This document shows, piece after piece, positions 1-10,621 of a stretch of DNA of 64,000 nt. The notes beneath the pieces are model-generated. The model searched no databases and had not been told where the DNA came from. It was given only the letters and a program-made list of their open reading frames with translations. The position numbers and the translations under genes are program-made. Each line of letters opens with the position of its first letter. Position 1 is the stretch's first letter. Location of the stretch: positions 42,476,605 to 42,540,604 of the forward strand of contig CM042156.1 of assembly GCA_023376005.1 (NCBI GenBank), written 5' to 3'. The stretch is from Doryteuthis pealeii. Lineage: Eukaryota; Mollusca; Cephalopoda; Myopsida; Loliginidae.

Positions 1-28
1 AAATTATTCAATATTATCATTATAAATA

Positions 29-655
29 CTAGCAAATATATGCACCCTCCGGGTGCAAGTATTTAAGTTTTAATGTAATAGAATATATTAAATTAGAAAG
101 GCTAATGAAACTAAATAAGAATGCAGATAAAATGATTTGAAACAGAGGGGTGTATAATCGAAAAATAGAACAACTGAAACTTACTCTTCTATCACTCTCG
201 TCTTTCATTGCTATATTTTCCTAATTTAATAACTTAGTTAAAATAGGAAGTAAAGAATAAAATCAGAATTATTTCTTCTCGTTAATCGATTTCTTTTAAG
301 ATTTATTGAAGAGATTTTTTATCATATTCATTAAGATAAAACCATACGATTAAAAATCAATAATACTAAGCACATATTTATTAAAATCAAATCTTTAATT
401 TCAATATACAAATTAGTCTTCCTGTTCACACTGTAAACTGCTATTTTTGTGTATATATAAATACAATTGCATATTATTCATTTGTAGATATGATTAACCG
501 TATTAATAATGTAAAACAATTTTATTAGAAACTGAGGTTTAAATAGAAATAAAATCATGTAGAATGTGACGTAAATAACAAAGGGAATTGTGACTTGAGT
601 AGTGATATAGTTTCGGTTACAGACAGAAAAGCATACAATCTCCATTATTATAAGA
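29..655 (-). mobile_element. Non-autonomous Helitron, copy H1
   Basis: Read on the minus strand, the element starts with TC just before TTATTATAATGG (plus-strand end at 655) and ends with CTAG at 29-32, next to an A/T insertion site. A 15-nt hairpin (GCACCC, 3-nt loop, GGGTGC) lies about ten bases inside the CTAG end. TC start, terminal hairpin and CTRR end are the Helitron signature. No Rep/helicase frame is present, so it depends on another element. A copy in the opposite orientation lies at 10622-11242 and others occur later in the window. Confidence 0.8.
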
Positions 656-797
656 TAATGGTGGCAGAGAAAAATGCCTTTAATGGATATATATTTTTTC
701 TCCTCTTTTAGTTGTATGTCTGGTATGAAATAGAGAAAAATATTTTTCTTTAAACTGTATATTTAAAGGTGAAGTAATTTTTAAGAATGTGTAAATG
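656..797. other. AT-rich spacer
   Basis: AT-rich sequence between the Helitron and the next repeat. I see no feature. Confidence 0.5.
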
Positions 798-1262
798 GTG
801 GGTCCAGTTCAGCGCACATTAAACTTCAATTAAAAATTCCACAGAGTAGCCCCGAAGGACATGTTTGCCTCCACCCACCATTCCAAGTTCTGTAGCAATG
901 GGAAAGGGGTAAAAGCAGTTAGAGGAAGATGACACTGGAAGCTGCAATCCTAATCCTGCATGCAAGTTGCGGATATGCTGATAAGTACGTGTCCTGTATC
1001 CCTGATGCAAAAAAAATCTAAAAGGACACAGTAAAATCCTATCCATGCATCCCAGTGTTTTTTCTTTTTTCTTCCCTCATCATTTCAAGCTAATTGTAAA
1101 TAGATTTCAATAGTGTCTTAGAAATGAATTACACAGGATCGGTTATAAGGTGGGAGTTAGACGGCTTTAGTTGGGACCCATAAATTTTCCTGGGGACTCA
1201 TTCAAAGCAAATGTGTCCCAGGACGCACTAAATCAAAAAGCTATCAGCATCACTGAGGTTGT
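798..1262 (-). repeat. Unclassified interspersed repeat family F, copy 1
   Basis: The reverse complement aligns by eye with 15040-15415 and 18905-19200. Shared blocks include the end near GTGATGCTGATAGC, the block GAATGAGTCCCC, and ATTGAAAT followed by AGCTTGAAATG. A 75-codon minus-strand frame (819-1046) lies inside, but its counterpart is not open in the other copies, so I treat it as chance. Family unknown; perhaps part of a LINE untranslated region. Confidence 0.5.
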
Positions 1263-1624
1263 TCAAAATATTGGTTGTCTGATATTGACCTGGGGAAGCA
1301 TAGTTCAGCAGCATTCTAAATAACCAAGCAGGCTTCTCTAAGGCTTACTCTGCATAAATAGGGGATTAGAAAAGGTGGCCAAAATGAAGCTCATCTTCTA
1401 CACATCCAGTTGGGCAATTGGCTTTTTATGGGGTTGAACAAGAAAGAAAAGATACATACCCACTCCTGACCAGACCTTCAGCTACACCCACTGAGACTGT
1501 GCCTGCCTGTTCCACATTGGCCTTATCAGTCACAAACAAACCTGAAGTCAACATGAACCACCCCCTTAATCTTTTTTCACAAAGACCAGCCATGAATTTT
1601 ATCAAAGAAATTTTATGGAAGTAC
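1263..1624. other. Moderately GC-rich segment, unidentified
   Basis: The part at about 1390-1600 is richer in G+C than its surroundings and open on both strands (71 codons plus, about 47 codons minus). Neither translation shows a domain I recognise. It ends against the head of a SINE. It may be the remnant of a mobile element. Confidence 0.3.
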
Positions 1625-1838
1625 GTGGTGTAATGATTACCGTTGTAGAAAATGGAAACGGTGAGACGTGTTCAAATCCTGGCCCCGGTTGTTTGCATTT
1701 CAAATAGAGCTAATAAACTTGGGAAAGGTATGCATCCAACTATTCTTCCTCTATGATTAAATAATTGAGCTGACTGGGCTCTTTAACCTTGGTATGTGAA
1801 CCAGTCTAGGAGAATGAAAAATTTGAATTCAAACCAAA
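1625..1838 (+). repeat. SINE family A, copy 1 (3' truncated)
   Basis: The head GTGGTGTAATG with GTTCAAATCC about 45 bases later resembles the A and B boxes of a tRNA-derived Pol III promoter. The body follows the family pattern: TTTGCATTTC, TTGGGAAAGGTATG, CTGGGCTCTTTAACCTTGG, CCAGTCTAGGAGAA. The final third (TGACCTTGTGTCACATCCTGC in complete copies) is missing. Confidence 0.75.
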
Positions 1839-2335
1839 GGGTCTCTCTTCTAGTTAGTCAAAAAACTACTTTGTGAGCTCCTCCCTGTCTTCCAAAATTT
1901 TGTAATTAGTTTTTATCTATAAATCTTATTTGGTAGAGTAAAAGAGACATAGATAATCCGGTTTTAAAGTTTTAATCCATATTTAGACAGGCTTTGATTT
2001 TAAGCAATTTTTATGCTATTATGTCTACTGCTATTTGTACAATTATCTAAATGTCTATAAATAGTTTATCTATTGCATCCTTTATATTGGAAATATTTGG
2101 TGTTTTCTTATTCTTTTATTTACTAAGCTTTTATTACAGATTTATGACAAGAATTTTCATAGACACACAGAAATAATAAAGCTGTTATATACTCATACAC
2201 ATATACCCATGTTGGGTATATACACAACTGTTCTTTTACTGGAGAGAGGAGAGATAGACACAGGTAGATAGAGGGATGCATAACTTACTTCTTTGTCCAT
2301 TGGTGATCTCTAGTGGTTTTTATTCTTTCTCTCCG
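1839..2335. other. AT-rich stretch
   Basis: Simple AT-rich sequence. A short purine-rich run lies at about 2240-2275. No gene is seen. Confidence 0.5.
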
Positions 2336-2689
2336 TGTTGAATTCTATTTCTAGATTCTTGTTGACTGTTCGTCTTTGATGCATTCCTTCTTCTTGGATG
2401 CATTCCTTCTTCTTGGTCGGTCTTGTTGCCAAGACATTCATCAAGCAAGAACACCATCTTATTTCTTTAAACTTTTATTTACTTAACTAAAATTCTTCTT
2501 CTAACTAACACAACGCGCGCGTGTGCATAATGAGCCCATGCTTCTCATCGGACGCCCAAGCAGGTACTCACGGGTTAATTCGGTCCCACGTGACTTCACG
2601 TACTTCGCGGGCTTTCTGTAATATTCCATGGAAAGTCCCGCCCGCGATATGAAAAGGGGCTATCCCTTCAGAAATACAGGGGGTTGACA
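2336..2689 (-). mobile_element. Candidate solo LTR
   Basis: On the minus strand the segment begins TGTCAACCCC and ends TTCAACA, giving the TG...CA ends of an LTR over 354 bp. It is GC- and CpG-rich at its 5' half and carries AATAAA on the same strand, as expected for an LTR poly(A) signal. A 19-bp direct repeat sits at 2378-2396 and 2397-2415. I could not find matching target-site duplications, so the boundaries and the call are tentative. No internal region or second LTR follows. Confidence 0.4.
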
Positions 2690-3529
2690 ATAATCTATGC
2701 AACCACATACATTATGCAACAAAGCACCATTTTTAGATTTTCATTTAGACATTTCCATTTATAGTAATGTTATATTAAAATTAATCATAATTTAATGGTT
2801 TACCAAACTCTTTCAGTTTTATTTCTCACTAGATTTCTGCTCTTTTTAGATTTTTTTAAAAGAATAACTATTCTTACTGTATGATGGTGGGCTGAAAAAT
2901 TCATATGATTTCATCATATCTGCTGTTGTGATCCAAGCTCTACAACACCAATGGAAAAAAAGTGTGTAGACTGCAAGGGAGACTCTATTAAAAACTGAAC
3001 TTCATTTGGTCACATGAGAGTATCTTGATCAGCCTATGAACTTTTCAGCCAACCCTTATGAAAGTTTTTTTTTCTTTTTTGCTTGAAATTTTGATGTCAA
3101 AACAAATAAAATAGTTAAATTTTTCATTGCTTAACAAAGAATTCTCAACAGATAGTTTTTTATTTATTTTTTTATTTTTTTATTTTTCTCTTTAAAAATA
3201 CATTAAATAAACAAAAAAAGCTAATCCTGATAGACTATTCAAAGTTAATCTAATCTTATCCAATATTTGAAATTCATTAAACTGACAGGAAATTATGAGG
3301 GATAATTGTGTTGTAACCGAACAAAGGTTACTAAATAAAAAATGTGCAAAATAAACCTATTTTGAAATAGAGGTGTAAAGTGATGATTGAAAGCAACAAT
3401 GGTAATCCATGTTGTCGATAAAACCGTCAATGTTCACTAGTTTCCAGTTTGACATAAATGTTCACAAATGTGACAGTGCCAGAAATGGGGACGTACCATA
3501 TTCTTGAAGGAAGTGGGTTAAGTTTTGTT
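2690..3529. other. AT-rich stretch without recognised feature
   Basis: Poly-T/TTTA tracts at about 3065-3195 and otherwise plain AT-rich sequence. No open frame worth reporting. Confidence 0.5.
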
Positions 3530-3630
3530 TGGCGTGTAGGACGTTGACCTAAGATCGAACACGCGACCTTTGGAATATGAAAAGGTGATATTTGAGCTTA
3601 GCGCTGAAGATTGAGCTAAGTCTCCTGTAT
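3530..3630 (-). repeat. tRNA-like SINE head, fragment
   Basis: On the minus strand TTAGCTCAATCTTCAGCGC resembles an A box, and GCGTGTTCGATCTTAGG about 45 bases later resembles a B box. It would be a fragment of a tRNA-derived SINE unlike the better represented families here. The spacing is plausible but no second copy was found. Confidence 0.35.
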
Positions 3631-4429
3631 GCTAAACCCAGATGCCTGTATGAAGGCTATAACACGGATATAAATAAACCAGGAGGAATGTAGGAGGGTC
3701 AGAATGAAACAGCGCGTGTAACGTGTTAGTCTTTGAAGAAGAAACAAGTTGACTTTTTGTGCACCCTCAACAGTTAAATTCAAAATTAAATTTTATTTTT
3801 CTCTGTGTCTAGTCCAATGCATGTCACTGTCCTGGTTAGGAAGATGAAATAAAACTGCCCTGTGGTGTGGGAAGGTTGGCCTTAAATAATAATCGATAGA
3901 TCACTGCACTCCCCAAGATCACACATCCAGGCCAATTGTGCTTAGCGATGCCCGACCTGTGTGAAATTTGCATATGTGCCAACACAATCTCTAAACTTGG
4001 GAGTATGTTTTTCCTTAAACCAAATTAGTCTCTTTCGGAGCCCCACCCCTTAAGGCCAGACATATACGGAAGCGCTTCATTCTTGGAGGTAAGGAATCCT
4101 CTCGTCTACAAAAAATAACTAAACAGAAGTTGGAAATGTAATGGAATCTTTTATAACATTAACAAAATACAATTCTTGCCAGTGGCATGAAGAACGTAAA
4201 CCACTGCTAGTGGTATAAAACTACTCAGTCAGCATAATACTCCCATATTTATGAGGATTAGAACATGCCCATTACGTTCATAGATAGGGTACTGTGACAA
4301 AAAACACAAGTCGAGTGGCATAAATGGGTACGTACTGAAATGGGTACATAACAAATTGGTATACATTCATTTTTCCTTTTAAGAACTCTTGTCAAATATT
4401 AAACAACTAACTGTATGTTTTTGGCAGGG
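3631..4429. other. Unassigned stretch
   Basis: Mixed composition, with a slightly GC-richer portion at 3830-4090. I see no domain, RNA gene or repeat match in this window. Confidence 0.4.
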
Positions 4430-4930
4430 CCCGTAATAGGGTCTCATTGGATCCCTACTCTACTACATATTAACTTGCCTTCCACTTGTCCTTCGGGGCG
4501 GGGCTCCAGTGAGCTTCGGCTGCTGGACCGGTAAAGTACAATTAATAGCGTTGATCTCAGGGGACTTTCTCCACCAGGCAATACCTGCCCCCTTGGGGGC
4601 AGGGCTGAGTTTATTGCCCAGCGCCTGAGGTGCCCCCCTTGAGGGGGAATGCCGACGGGATCGACACAATTTTTGTTCTTTCCCACCCATGAGCTTCGGC
4701 TTGTGGGTGGGCCCATGTTAAAACGAGGCCTTGTGCCCAGCCCATACAAGTGGGGTATGAGGCAAATACCCTCTACTACATATCAAATTTCATAAAGTAG
4801 GTTTCGTATAGAATATATATGAAACCTGCTCTTCTGGGAACCCCCAAACAGGCTTGGGCCACCTCTGGTCGGTTGTTCAGGGGTAGTATGTGTGGGACCT
4901 AGTTCCTGGCCTTGCCCAGATTATATAGTA
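4430..4930. repeat. GC-rich block of stable stem-loops
   Basis: A sharply GC-rich island holding several strong hairpins in series: CCAGTGAGC-TTCG-GCTGCTGG (about 4508-4528), CCTGCCCCC-TT-GGGGGCAGG (about 4584-4606), CCCCC-TTGA-GGGGG (about 4634-4648) and CCCACCCA...TGGGTGGG with an AGC-TTCG-GCT tip (about 4681-4711). Two have UUCG tetraloops when transcribed. Overlapping minus-strand frames of 101 and 75 codons match no domain I recognise. It is probably part of an interspersed repeat or a LINE leader, but no second copy lies in the window. Confidence 0.55.
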
Positions 4931-5345
4931 TCTGGTTAAATTCAAGTATACACTTTTTACATCTTATTACTCACCATTGGATAGCAGTACCTATTGCTTG
5001 ATGTGCTTATTGTGAAAATGTTACACTGGAAGTTTGAGCATGTTAACCCCCATTTACCAATAACACAATCTTTTTTAAAAGGGGGTGAGATGCAATATCA
5101 AGTGTTATCATTAATGCATGTGGTCCTAATGAACAGAATGCTCGATATGGAAATTCTTAAAATTTTCATTCCACATAACCTATTTATTTTTTCCTTTTTT
5201 CTCATACCACAGCAGGTAATTTAGACCCTAGTGACCCCCAAATTAATTCCAGGTGAATTAAAAAGTAAAGAGTATAAAGACAAGACTGAGAAACCGTTGA
5301 GATAGGTTTTAATATAAAAACAGACACACCAGTTATAACAGTTCA
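4931..5345. other. AT-rich stretch
   Basis: AT-rich sequence with a 76-codon open frame (4994-5224) of low-complexity hydrophobic composition, most likely chance. A pyrimidine tract ending in CACAGCAG lies at about 5180-5215. Confidence 0.4.
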
Positions 5346-5365
5346 TTCTGAAAACAAAATGCCTG

Positions 5366-5387
5366 CGTGTGTGTGTGTGTGTGTGTG

Positions 5388-5460
<73 letters not shown>
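5366..5460. repeat. (GT)n-(AT)n compound microsatellite
   Basis: A run of about a dozen GT units passes into a long AT run that abuts the tail of the following minus-strand SINE. Confidence 0.9.
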
Positions 5461-5462
<2 letters not shown>

Positions 5463-5709
5463 TAAAGTCGTCGAGGCAGCCTAATGTCGGTATCAGCCAG
5501 ACAGCGAGGGAGTCTATCCCCTTTTCAATAGCGCAAGACCAAGGAGATTATTTTAGCATCTGAGGTGGAGCGCCACACCTACCATCAGCTCCTCACTTTA
5601 CTACACAGATCCCTGTGCTACTCATTCGCTGAGTTGGCGAGGACCAGTATCGAACTAGGAACCTTGTGGTTTCTAGCCGAACGCTCTACCGACTGAGCTA
5701 ACCTGGCCC
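5461..5709 (-). repeat. SINE family D, copy 1 (full length)
   Basis: On the minus strand GGTTAGCTCAGTCGGTAGAG is a near-perfect tRNA A box, and GGTTCCTAGTTCGATAC is the B box. The body contains CTCAGCGAATGAGTAGCAC, GGCGCTCCACCTCAGATGC and GGGGATAGACTCCCTCGC, and ends in GTCGAC-type repeats. Microsatellites flank both sides. It was probably mobilised by a LINE that cannot be named here. Confidence 0.85.
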
Positions 5710-5710
5710 T

Positions 5711-5715
<5 letters not shown>

Positions 5716-5744
<29 letters not shown>
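5716..5744. repeat. (CA)n microsatellite
   Basis: Uninterrupted CA dinucleotides next to the head of the SINE at 5461-5709. Confidence 0.9.
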
Positions 5745-5745
<1 letters not shown>

Positions 5746-6437
5746 TTCCTAAAGGGCTAGGGAGATAATTTGTGGTTAAGATTAATCAAAGAAAATAACT
5801 ATTTAATTTACAACATCGTGGTAAATATAAATTACTACCACTGGATTCTTTGTAAAATTCTGCCCGAACTTGGTACAGGGTTTTGTTTTCTATTGCATTC
5901 TGAGACGAATAAACAGAGACACCACATGTATAGTATGAGATTTTGTATAAATTGAAATGGAAAAATTTTGATGGATGAGACTGTCCAACTTAACAAGAAA
6001 TTAACTTTCTTACCTACTTGCATATTAATTTTCAAAGCTTAATAGGTTTTCTTTAGATTTTCTAGGCTTATGATTTTTAAATGATAGACTCGAGGTTTAA
6101 CTGATAACTTTATTCATATGAGTATTGTAAGATTATAATTATGTAATAGTCATTTACTAAGCTTATCTTAGTTTGGCACAAGGACAGTAGTATGGGACAC
6201 CCAGTGATAATCACTAACTAGTAATGATCTGCTAGCCTAGCTTACAAACCTTTACGCCATGTGAGGTGCACACCATTATTTAATTGGTTGTTTTTTGACA
6301 CATCAACACTTTTTGGGTCATTAAATGCTGAATCAATTCCTTTTGATAAACAAAGGACTCAGTTTGTTACAATACCTGCTGTTGCTTAAGTGGTTGCCCA
6401 ATTAAGTATTGAACAGGCTCATCACTGCTTAACTTTA
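5745..6437. other. AT-rich stretch
   Basis: Short open frames on both strands overlap each other (5770-5955 plus, 5835-6035 minus). Neither looks coding. Confidence 0.4.
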
Positions 6438-6445
6438 ATCTAGTG

Positions 6446-6603
6446 CAGTGGTTCTCAACTTGCGGCCAGGCAAGTAAAAATTATTTAATCATAAAAATAC
6501 AATAGGATTTTTTAAACATTGAATGGCTAGAGGGGAGAGTCCACCGTAAAATAGGAATCAAAGGTATACATAGGTAAAAAAAAAAAACGGTTGTTAACCT
6601 CTG
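6446..6603. mobile_element. hAT-type MITE with 8-bp target-site duplication
   Basis: The left end reads CAGTGGTTCTCAACTTGCGG. The right end, reverse-complemented, reads CAGAGGTTAACAACCG, giving imperfect terminal inverted repeats of the common hAT type. The flanks are ATCTAGTG (6438-6445) and ATCTAGCG (6604-6611), an 8-bp duplication with one mismatch, the length expected of hAT transposases. At 158 bp it has no transposase. Confidence 0.85.
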
Positions 6604-6611
6604 ATCTAGCG

Positions 6612-7120
6612 GGAACCAGTGCTTTCAGCATGACTTGACCATAATGCCATTAAGATAGATTGTCTTTAGGGAATAAATATATTATTGTGTTAGATTCATT
6701 TTCCTCTGGGTGAATGTTTTTTGAGATTATGTAGTTGATGTGCTTCTTATCTGTAACCACTGTTTTTCTTTTGTTTGTTTCTTTTTTTTCTTTTCAATTA
6801 AAAAAGAAAATTCTATTTGGTAGTCATGAAATTAAGAAGAAAATAAAAAGGCTTATTTTCTCTTTTATATTTAGAAAATAATTCAATCTTCCTAATCTGT
6901 GAATTATCAAAGCAGATTCATTTTAAAGTTTGTAATTTAAGTTGTTTTTTTTCATCTGATTTCAATAGTATTTATTATCTAACACAGTTTCTTTTGTTAA
7001 TTATTAATCAGGCATTATCTAACAAAACAATCTCTTAAGCTTTACATTAACTGACATTATACCTGCTAAGCTGATTATTTGTCTGAATTTTTGAGATGAG
7101 GCTTTGATATGTATTATTTT
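6612..7120. other. AT-rich stretch
   Basis: Poly-T-rich sequence. No feature recognised. Confidence 0.5.
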
Positions 7121-7122
7121 GA

Positions 7123-7232
7123 TTTTTCAGACTTCTCATCGTTATTGTGAAATTTACATACATACACATTGGTCGAGACGTTGTGTATATGTATTTCACA
7201 ATAAAGAAAAGGACAACAGTCTGAAAAATAAA
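7123..7232. repeat. Fold-back (hairpin) repeat
   Basis: TTTTTCAGACT...TTATTGTGAAAT on the left is mirrored by ATTTCACAATAA...AGTCTGAAAAA on the right around a centre near 7173, so the segment can form a long imperfect hairpin. GTCGAGACGTTGTG near the centre loosely resembles the end of Penelope-like elements, which is a weak inference. Confidence 0.6.
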
Positions 7233-7504
7233 AATGATGCTAAACTGATGTTACTAAAAATGTAATGAAGGTAGCATAAAAATTATTAAGAGATTGGAAA
7301 CCTTTTATAAGCAGCTGATAATCCATGCTAATTGTGTTAGCTTTTGTTAAATGCACCTATGTATTTTATCTTCACCTCTAAAGCAACATAAAAGAATATA
7401 CTTTCCACTTGACAACACTTCTTTTTTTTTTCTTTCGTTTTCATGCAGCAATGGTTTATTGATCCCCTCTAACTCCATCTCAAATTTCTTGGGAATATGA
7501 TTCA

Positions 7505-7590
7505 TCGTGGTGCAATGGTTACTAAGCTAGTCTTGCAGATCCATTATTACTGAACAGCAAATTCGATCCTCGTTGGATGCCCCATAAAAA
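7505..7590 (+). repeat. SINE-like family E, copy 1
   Basis: TGCAATGGTTACTAAGC, AGATCCATTATTACTGAA and TCGATCCTCGTTGGATGCCC recur at 26430-26525 (plus) and 16025-16130 (minus). The order suggests a tRNA-like head with a weak B box (AATTCGATCCT). Confidence 0.5.
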
Positions 7591-7940
7591 AAATATCCAT
7601 GTAAAAAAAAAAAATTAACTGGCCCAGTGGGAGGTCAGGAACCTTATGAATAGAGCCTATATTTACATATTAAAAACATTTGATAAATTTCTTAATTATA
7701 TAAATGAAGTAAATCACTTGAAAATGGGCACATCTTCAAGAGAGAAAAAACTGAAAAATGCACCATTTTGACATACAGATTTTAATTTTTAAAATTCTCC
7801 CATTTTTTAACAACTGTTAAACGTGATTTAAAAAAAAAAAAAATATAGCAAAAATTACTTTAAATATAAAGAAGTTTAATTTTTTCCGAATATTGTTGAA
7901 TATTGATTTTTAATTTTTTAATTTTAAAAAATTTTTTTAA
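7591..7940. other. AT-rich stretch
   Basis: Poly-A/poly-T tracts only. Confidence 0.5.
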
Positions 7941-8192
7941 TTATCGATAGATTTTTATTTTTAATATTTTATATTCAGTAGACTTTTAGAAAACAAATTT
8001 ATCAATAGATTTTTAAAAATTCTTTTATCAGATTTAAAAAAAATTATCAATAGAGTCTATTGATAATTTTAAATAAGTCTATTGAATAGACTGATCTAAA
8101 ATTTAAAAAAAAAAATTATCAATAGACTTTTTAAAAAGATTTTTTTTTTATTATCAATAGATTTAATAAAAAAAAAAAAAATTATCAATATA
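7941..8192. repeat. Cluster of TTATCAATAGA repeats
   Basis: About eight occurrences of TTATCAATAGA or its inverse in 250 bp, spaced by A- and T-runs. One pair forms the palindrome ATTATCAATAGA-G-TCTATTGATAAT near 8043-8068. It could be a degenerate minisatellite. The core ATCAATA also resembles binding sites of Onecut/HNF6-type factors, which is only a suggestion. Confidence 0.6.
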
Positions 8193-9429
8193 CTTTTCAG
8201 CATTTAATACCATCCTTGAATAATAATCTCAGTTGAATTACATTCTAGTGCACAGTTCTATTTTTCTGGTTAAATCAAAGTAACTATCAGTTGTTTGATA
8301 AGTAACCTGACCATCTTGGCCGTTTCTCTTCTCTTCAGTAACCAAATTTTACATCCTATCCACTGCTGTTGCTGCTCCTCCCTCTACCCCCTTTTCAGTG
8401 GTGTGTATGTGTGGGTGGGCGTCAGTGCCAATTAATAGCCGCTTCCATAATTTTATTTTCGTATTTACTCTTGAATTAATTAATTTTAGTTTAAAAATAC
8501 AGTTAAACTTCTGCACTCAGTCACCAACGAAGTAGATATTTGTTTACTCCTGATATTTTCATTGCGTCGACAAGGACGTCTGTTCTAAAGGAGATTTTCA
8601 TGACAAGGGAGGTAATTAGTGAAAATTACATTCACTATTCCCTGCTATTGAATTTTTCTGGTACAATGCGATTATTTCAGTGATATATTCTTAGAAATAA
8701 TTGTACAAGTTTAATTTATTTTCAGCCAGAATAATGTAAATTCAGTTTTTTTATTTTTTATTTTATTGACACATGAAGCAAATGTTAGGCATTAAATTAA
8801 AGCTTAATTAATTTGTCTCTGGTTTAACCAGAATTCTTAATGTTGCATTTTTTTTTTCTAACCTCAAGTTAGGCTTATTTGTTTTATTTGTATTGGCAAC
8901 AAACAATCTTGCTGATGAATTGATTATCAATAACAATGCTTTTAAGAATCCTCTTTTTGCAACAGCTGGGACATAGTATTTTAAAAATTATCACTTGATC
9001 TATTTTAATTCTATCAAAGTATTAATCTTCTGAAGTCCTTATTGCTGTACTAGTGTTAGCTTTTATACATGTCTCACTTAAATTCTTTATTGTACATCTC
9101 CACAGTGATTTGATGACTATTTTTCTTATGTTTTGACTTTGTTTTCGTTAGGCTTATATTCACTGAGGTAGGATAATTTTTACTTTAAATGTTTGGGAAT
9201 CATATAACTACTTATGCTGGAGGGGAGGTGGATAAAACTTATTTAAAGCTCTTCTTCCACCAAATAAAAATGTGTATGTTCGGTTTTGTATTAAAATTTA
9301 AACCCACATGAAGTTTATAAATTTAAGCTCTGTTCTTAAGGAAAAGAATTAAAATAAGAGATAATTTACAATCTTAATTTTTTTTTAATAAAAGTTTAAA
9401 GAAAAGGGGTGATACTTTGATACCAAAAT
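8193..9429. other. Long AT-rich stretch
   Basis: No gene or repeat copy recognised. The part at 8330-8430 is pyrimidine-rich with two TTTTCAG or CTTCAG acceptor-like sites, but no matching exon is convincing. Confidence 0.4.
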
Positions 9430-9760
9430 TTTATTTTTGCCATACCTATAACAATTTCAACCCATCCAGGGTTATTTTATGCCTGAAGGATAGAGAATCC
9501 CTTTCATATTTACATTTTTTGTGTAGTTTTTAAAAAAAATTTTTTTTAATTTATTATTTTTTTTGCACATAGTTCTATTGAGTATAAATAAATTTAAACA
9601 CATGTTTGATCCATTGATGGGACCTTAACCACTCCAAGTCAGAGTAGACATGGGAGTAATAGCAATGAAGTGTTACTCACACTCTTCAGATTTATAGAAC
9701 TGTAGCCTCGCCATGCAATTTAGTGTCATACCCAGGGCACCACTTTTGTGGAGATCTTAC
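9430..9760 (-). repeat. Interspersed repeat family C, copy 1
   Basis: On the minus strand it contains GGGTATGACACTAAATTGCA, GTCTACTCTGACTTGGAGTG, GGTCCCATCAATGGATCAAA and a tail TAACCCTGGATGGGTTGA. The same blocks recur in five other copies of this family. It lacks an evident tRNA head. The tail resembles that of the LINE at 9972-10554. Confidence 0.65.
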
Positions 9761-9957
9761 CCATCTGCAGAGAATACTGTCAGTGTATTCTAAGCCCCAC
9801 TGACAAAGCAGTGAAAACAAAAGAGAAAGCAGGGGACTTGTCATATGGTCGTGAATCATTGCCTTTGTCTAGAAATTTCAATATAAACTGATTGTTACTA
9901 TTACTGATAAGTTTATGTAACTTATTGATTTGCTGCCTGTCATAAAGAGTGACAACT
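9761..9957. other. Unassigned spacer before the LINE
   Basis: Contains a short plus-strand frame near 9799-9885 (TDKAVKTKEKAG). It loosely resembles the end of an RNase H domain, but it lies outside the LINE copy bounded by target-site duplications, so I give it no function. Confidence 0.3.
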
Positions 9958-9971
9958 CCATCCATTTCAGA

Positions 9972-10554
9972 TACCATATACTGACTTGAAACCTAAAATT
10001 AATAGATTCCTTCATACAAAATGGCAGCAACACTGGAATAACGGTATCCACAATAAACTCTTCCTAATCAAACCGACTTTGGGAGGCTGCAGACCAACTT
10101 TAAGGAAGTCTAGAAAGGAACAAGTCATTATGTCCCGATTATGCATTGGTCATACAAAACTAACGCACTCTTATATACTCAAACAAGAACAACAACCACA
10201 ATGTGAAACATGTCAAACACCCCTGACAGTTAAACACTTATTGATGGAATGCAGATTTTTTGCTCACATCAGAAACCATTATTTTAAAGCAAACAATATG
10301 AAGGATCTGTTCGAAAATGTTAACATTGGGGATATTTTCTCCTTTTTGAGGGAAATAAAATTATACCATAGAATATAGACATAAAACAAATCAATGCCAT
10401 ACAATATAATTCCCAATAATGCTAACACATTGTTAAAACCAATTACTAAAAGTATATATATGAATGCACAATATGTATAACACCCCAACCACTAGGCATG
10501 ATATAACCCTGGACGGGTTGATATGCCGTTAAAATTAATAAACCAACCAACCAT
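9972..10554 (+). mobile_element. 5'-truncated LINE (C-terminal region plus 3' UTR)
   Basis: The insertion is bounded by a 14-bp target-site duplication, CCATCCATTTCAGA, at 9958-9971 and 10555-10568. The open frame runs to the stop at about 10378 and begins inside the protein (PYTDLKPKINRF), so the copy was truncated during insertion. The frame has the stretch RLCIGHTKLTHSYIL followed by a C-x2-C-x9-H-x4-C knuckle (PQCETCQTPLTVKHLLMECR). This layout is typical of the C-terminus of I/Jockey-like non-LTR retrotransposons after the RNase H domain. The 3' end has GGGTTGATATGCCGTTAAAA followed by AACC repeats. No promoter or reverse transcriptase remains, so it is dead. Confidence 0.8.
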
Positions 10555-10621
10555 CCATCCATTTCAGAACATAAAAGATCTCCAAATTCCCCATTTATGC
10601 CTAAACCATAATTCTTTCATA

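Noticed and set aside
819..1046. 75-codon minus-strand frame with a protein-like end (GGGKHVLRGYSVEF)
   Set aside because: Lies in repeat family F and the frame is not open in the other two copies.
5180..5225. Pyrimidine tract with CCACAGCAG followed by GTAATT, a second ratchet-like site
   Set aside because: The donor half is weak and stops follow; too little to separate it from chance in T-rich DNA.
8330..8460. Acceptor-like CTTTTCAG sites before a GT-rich open stretch
   Set aside because: The open stretch is a GTGTGTATGTG-type simple sequence with no donor.
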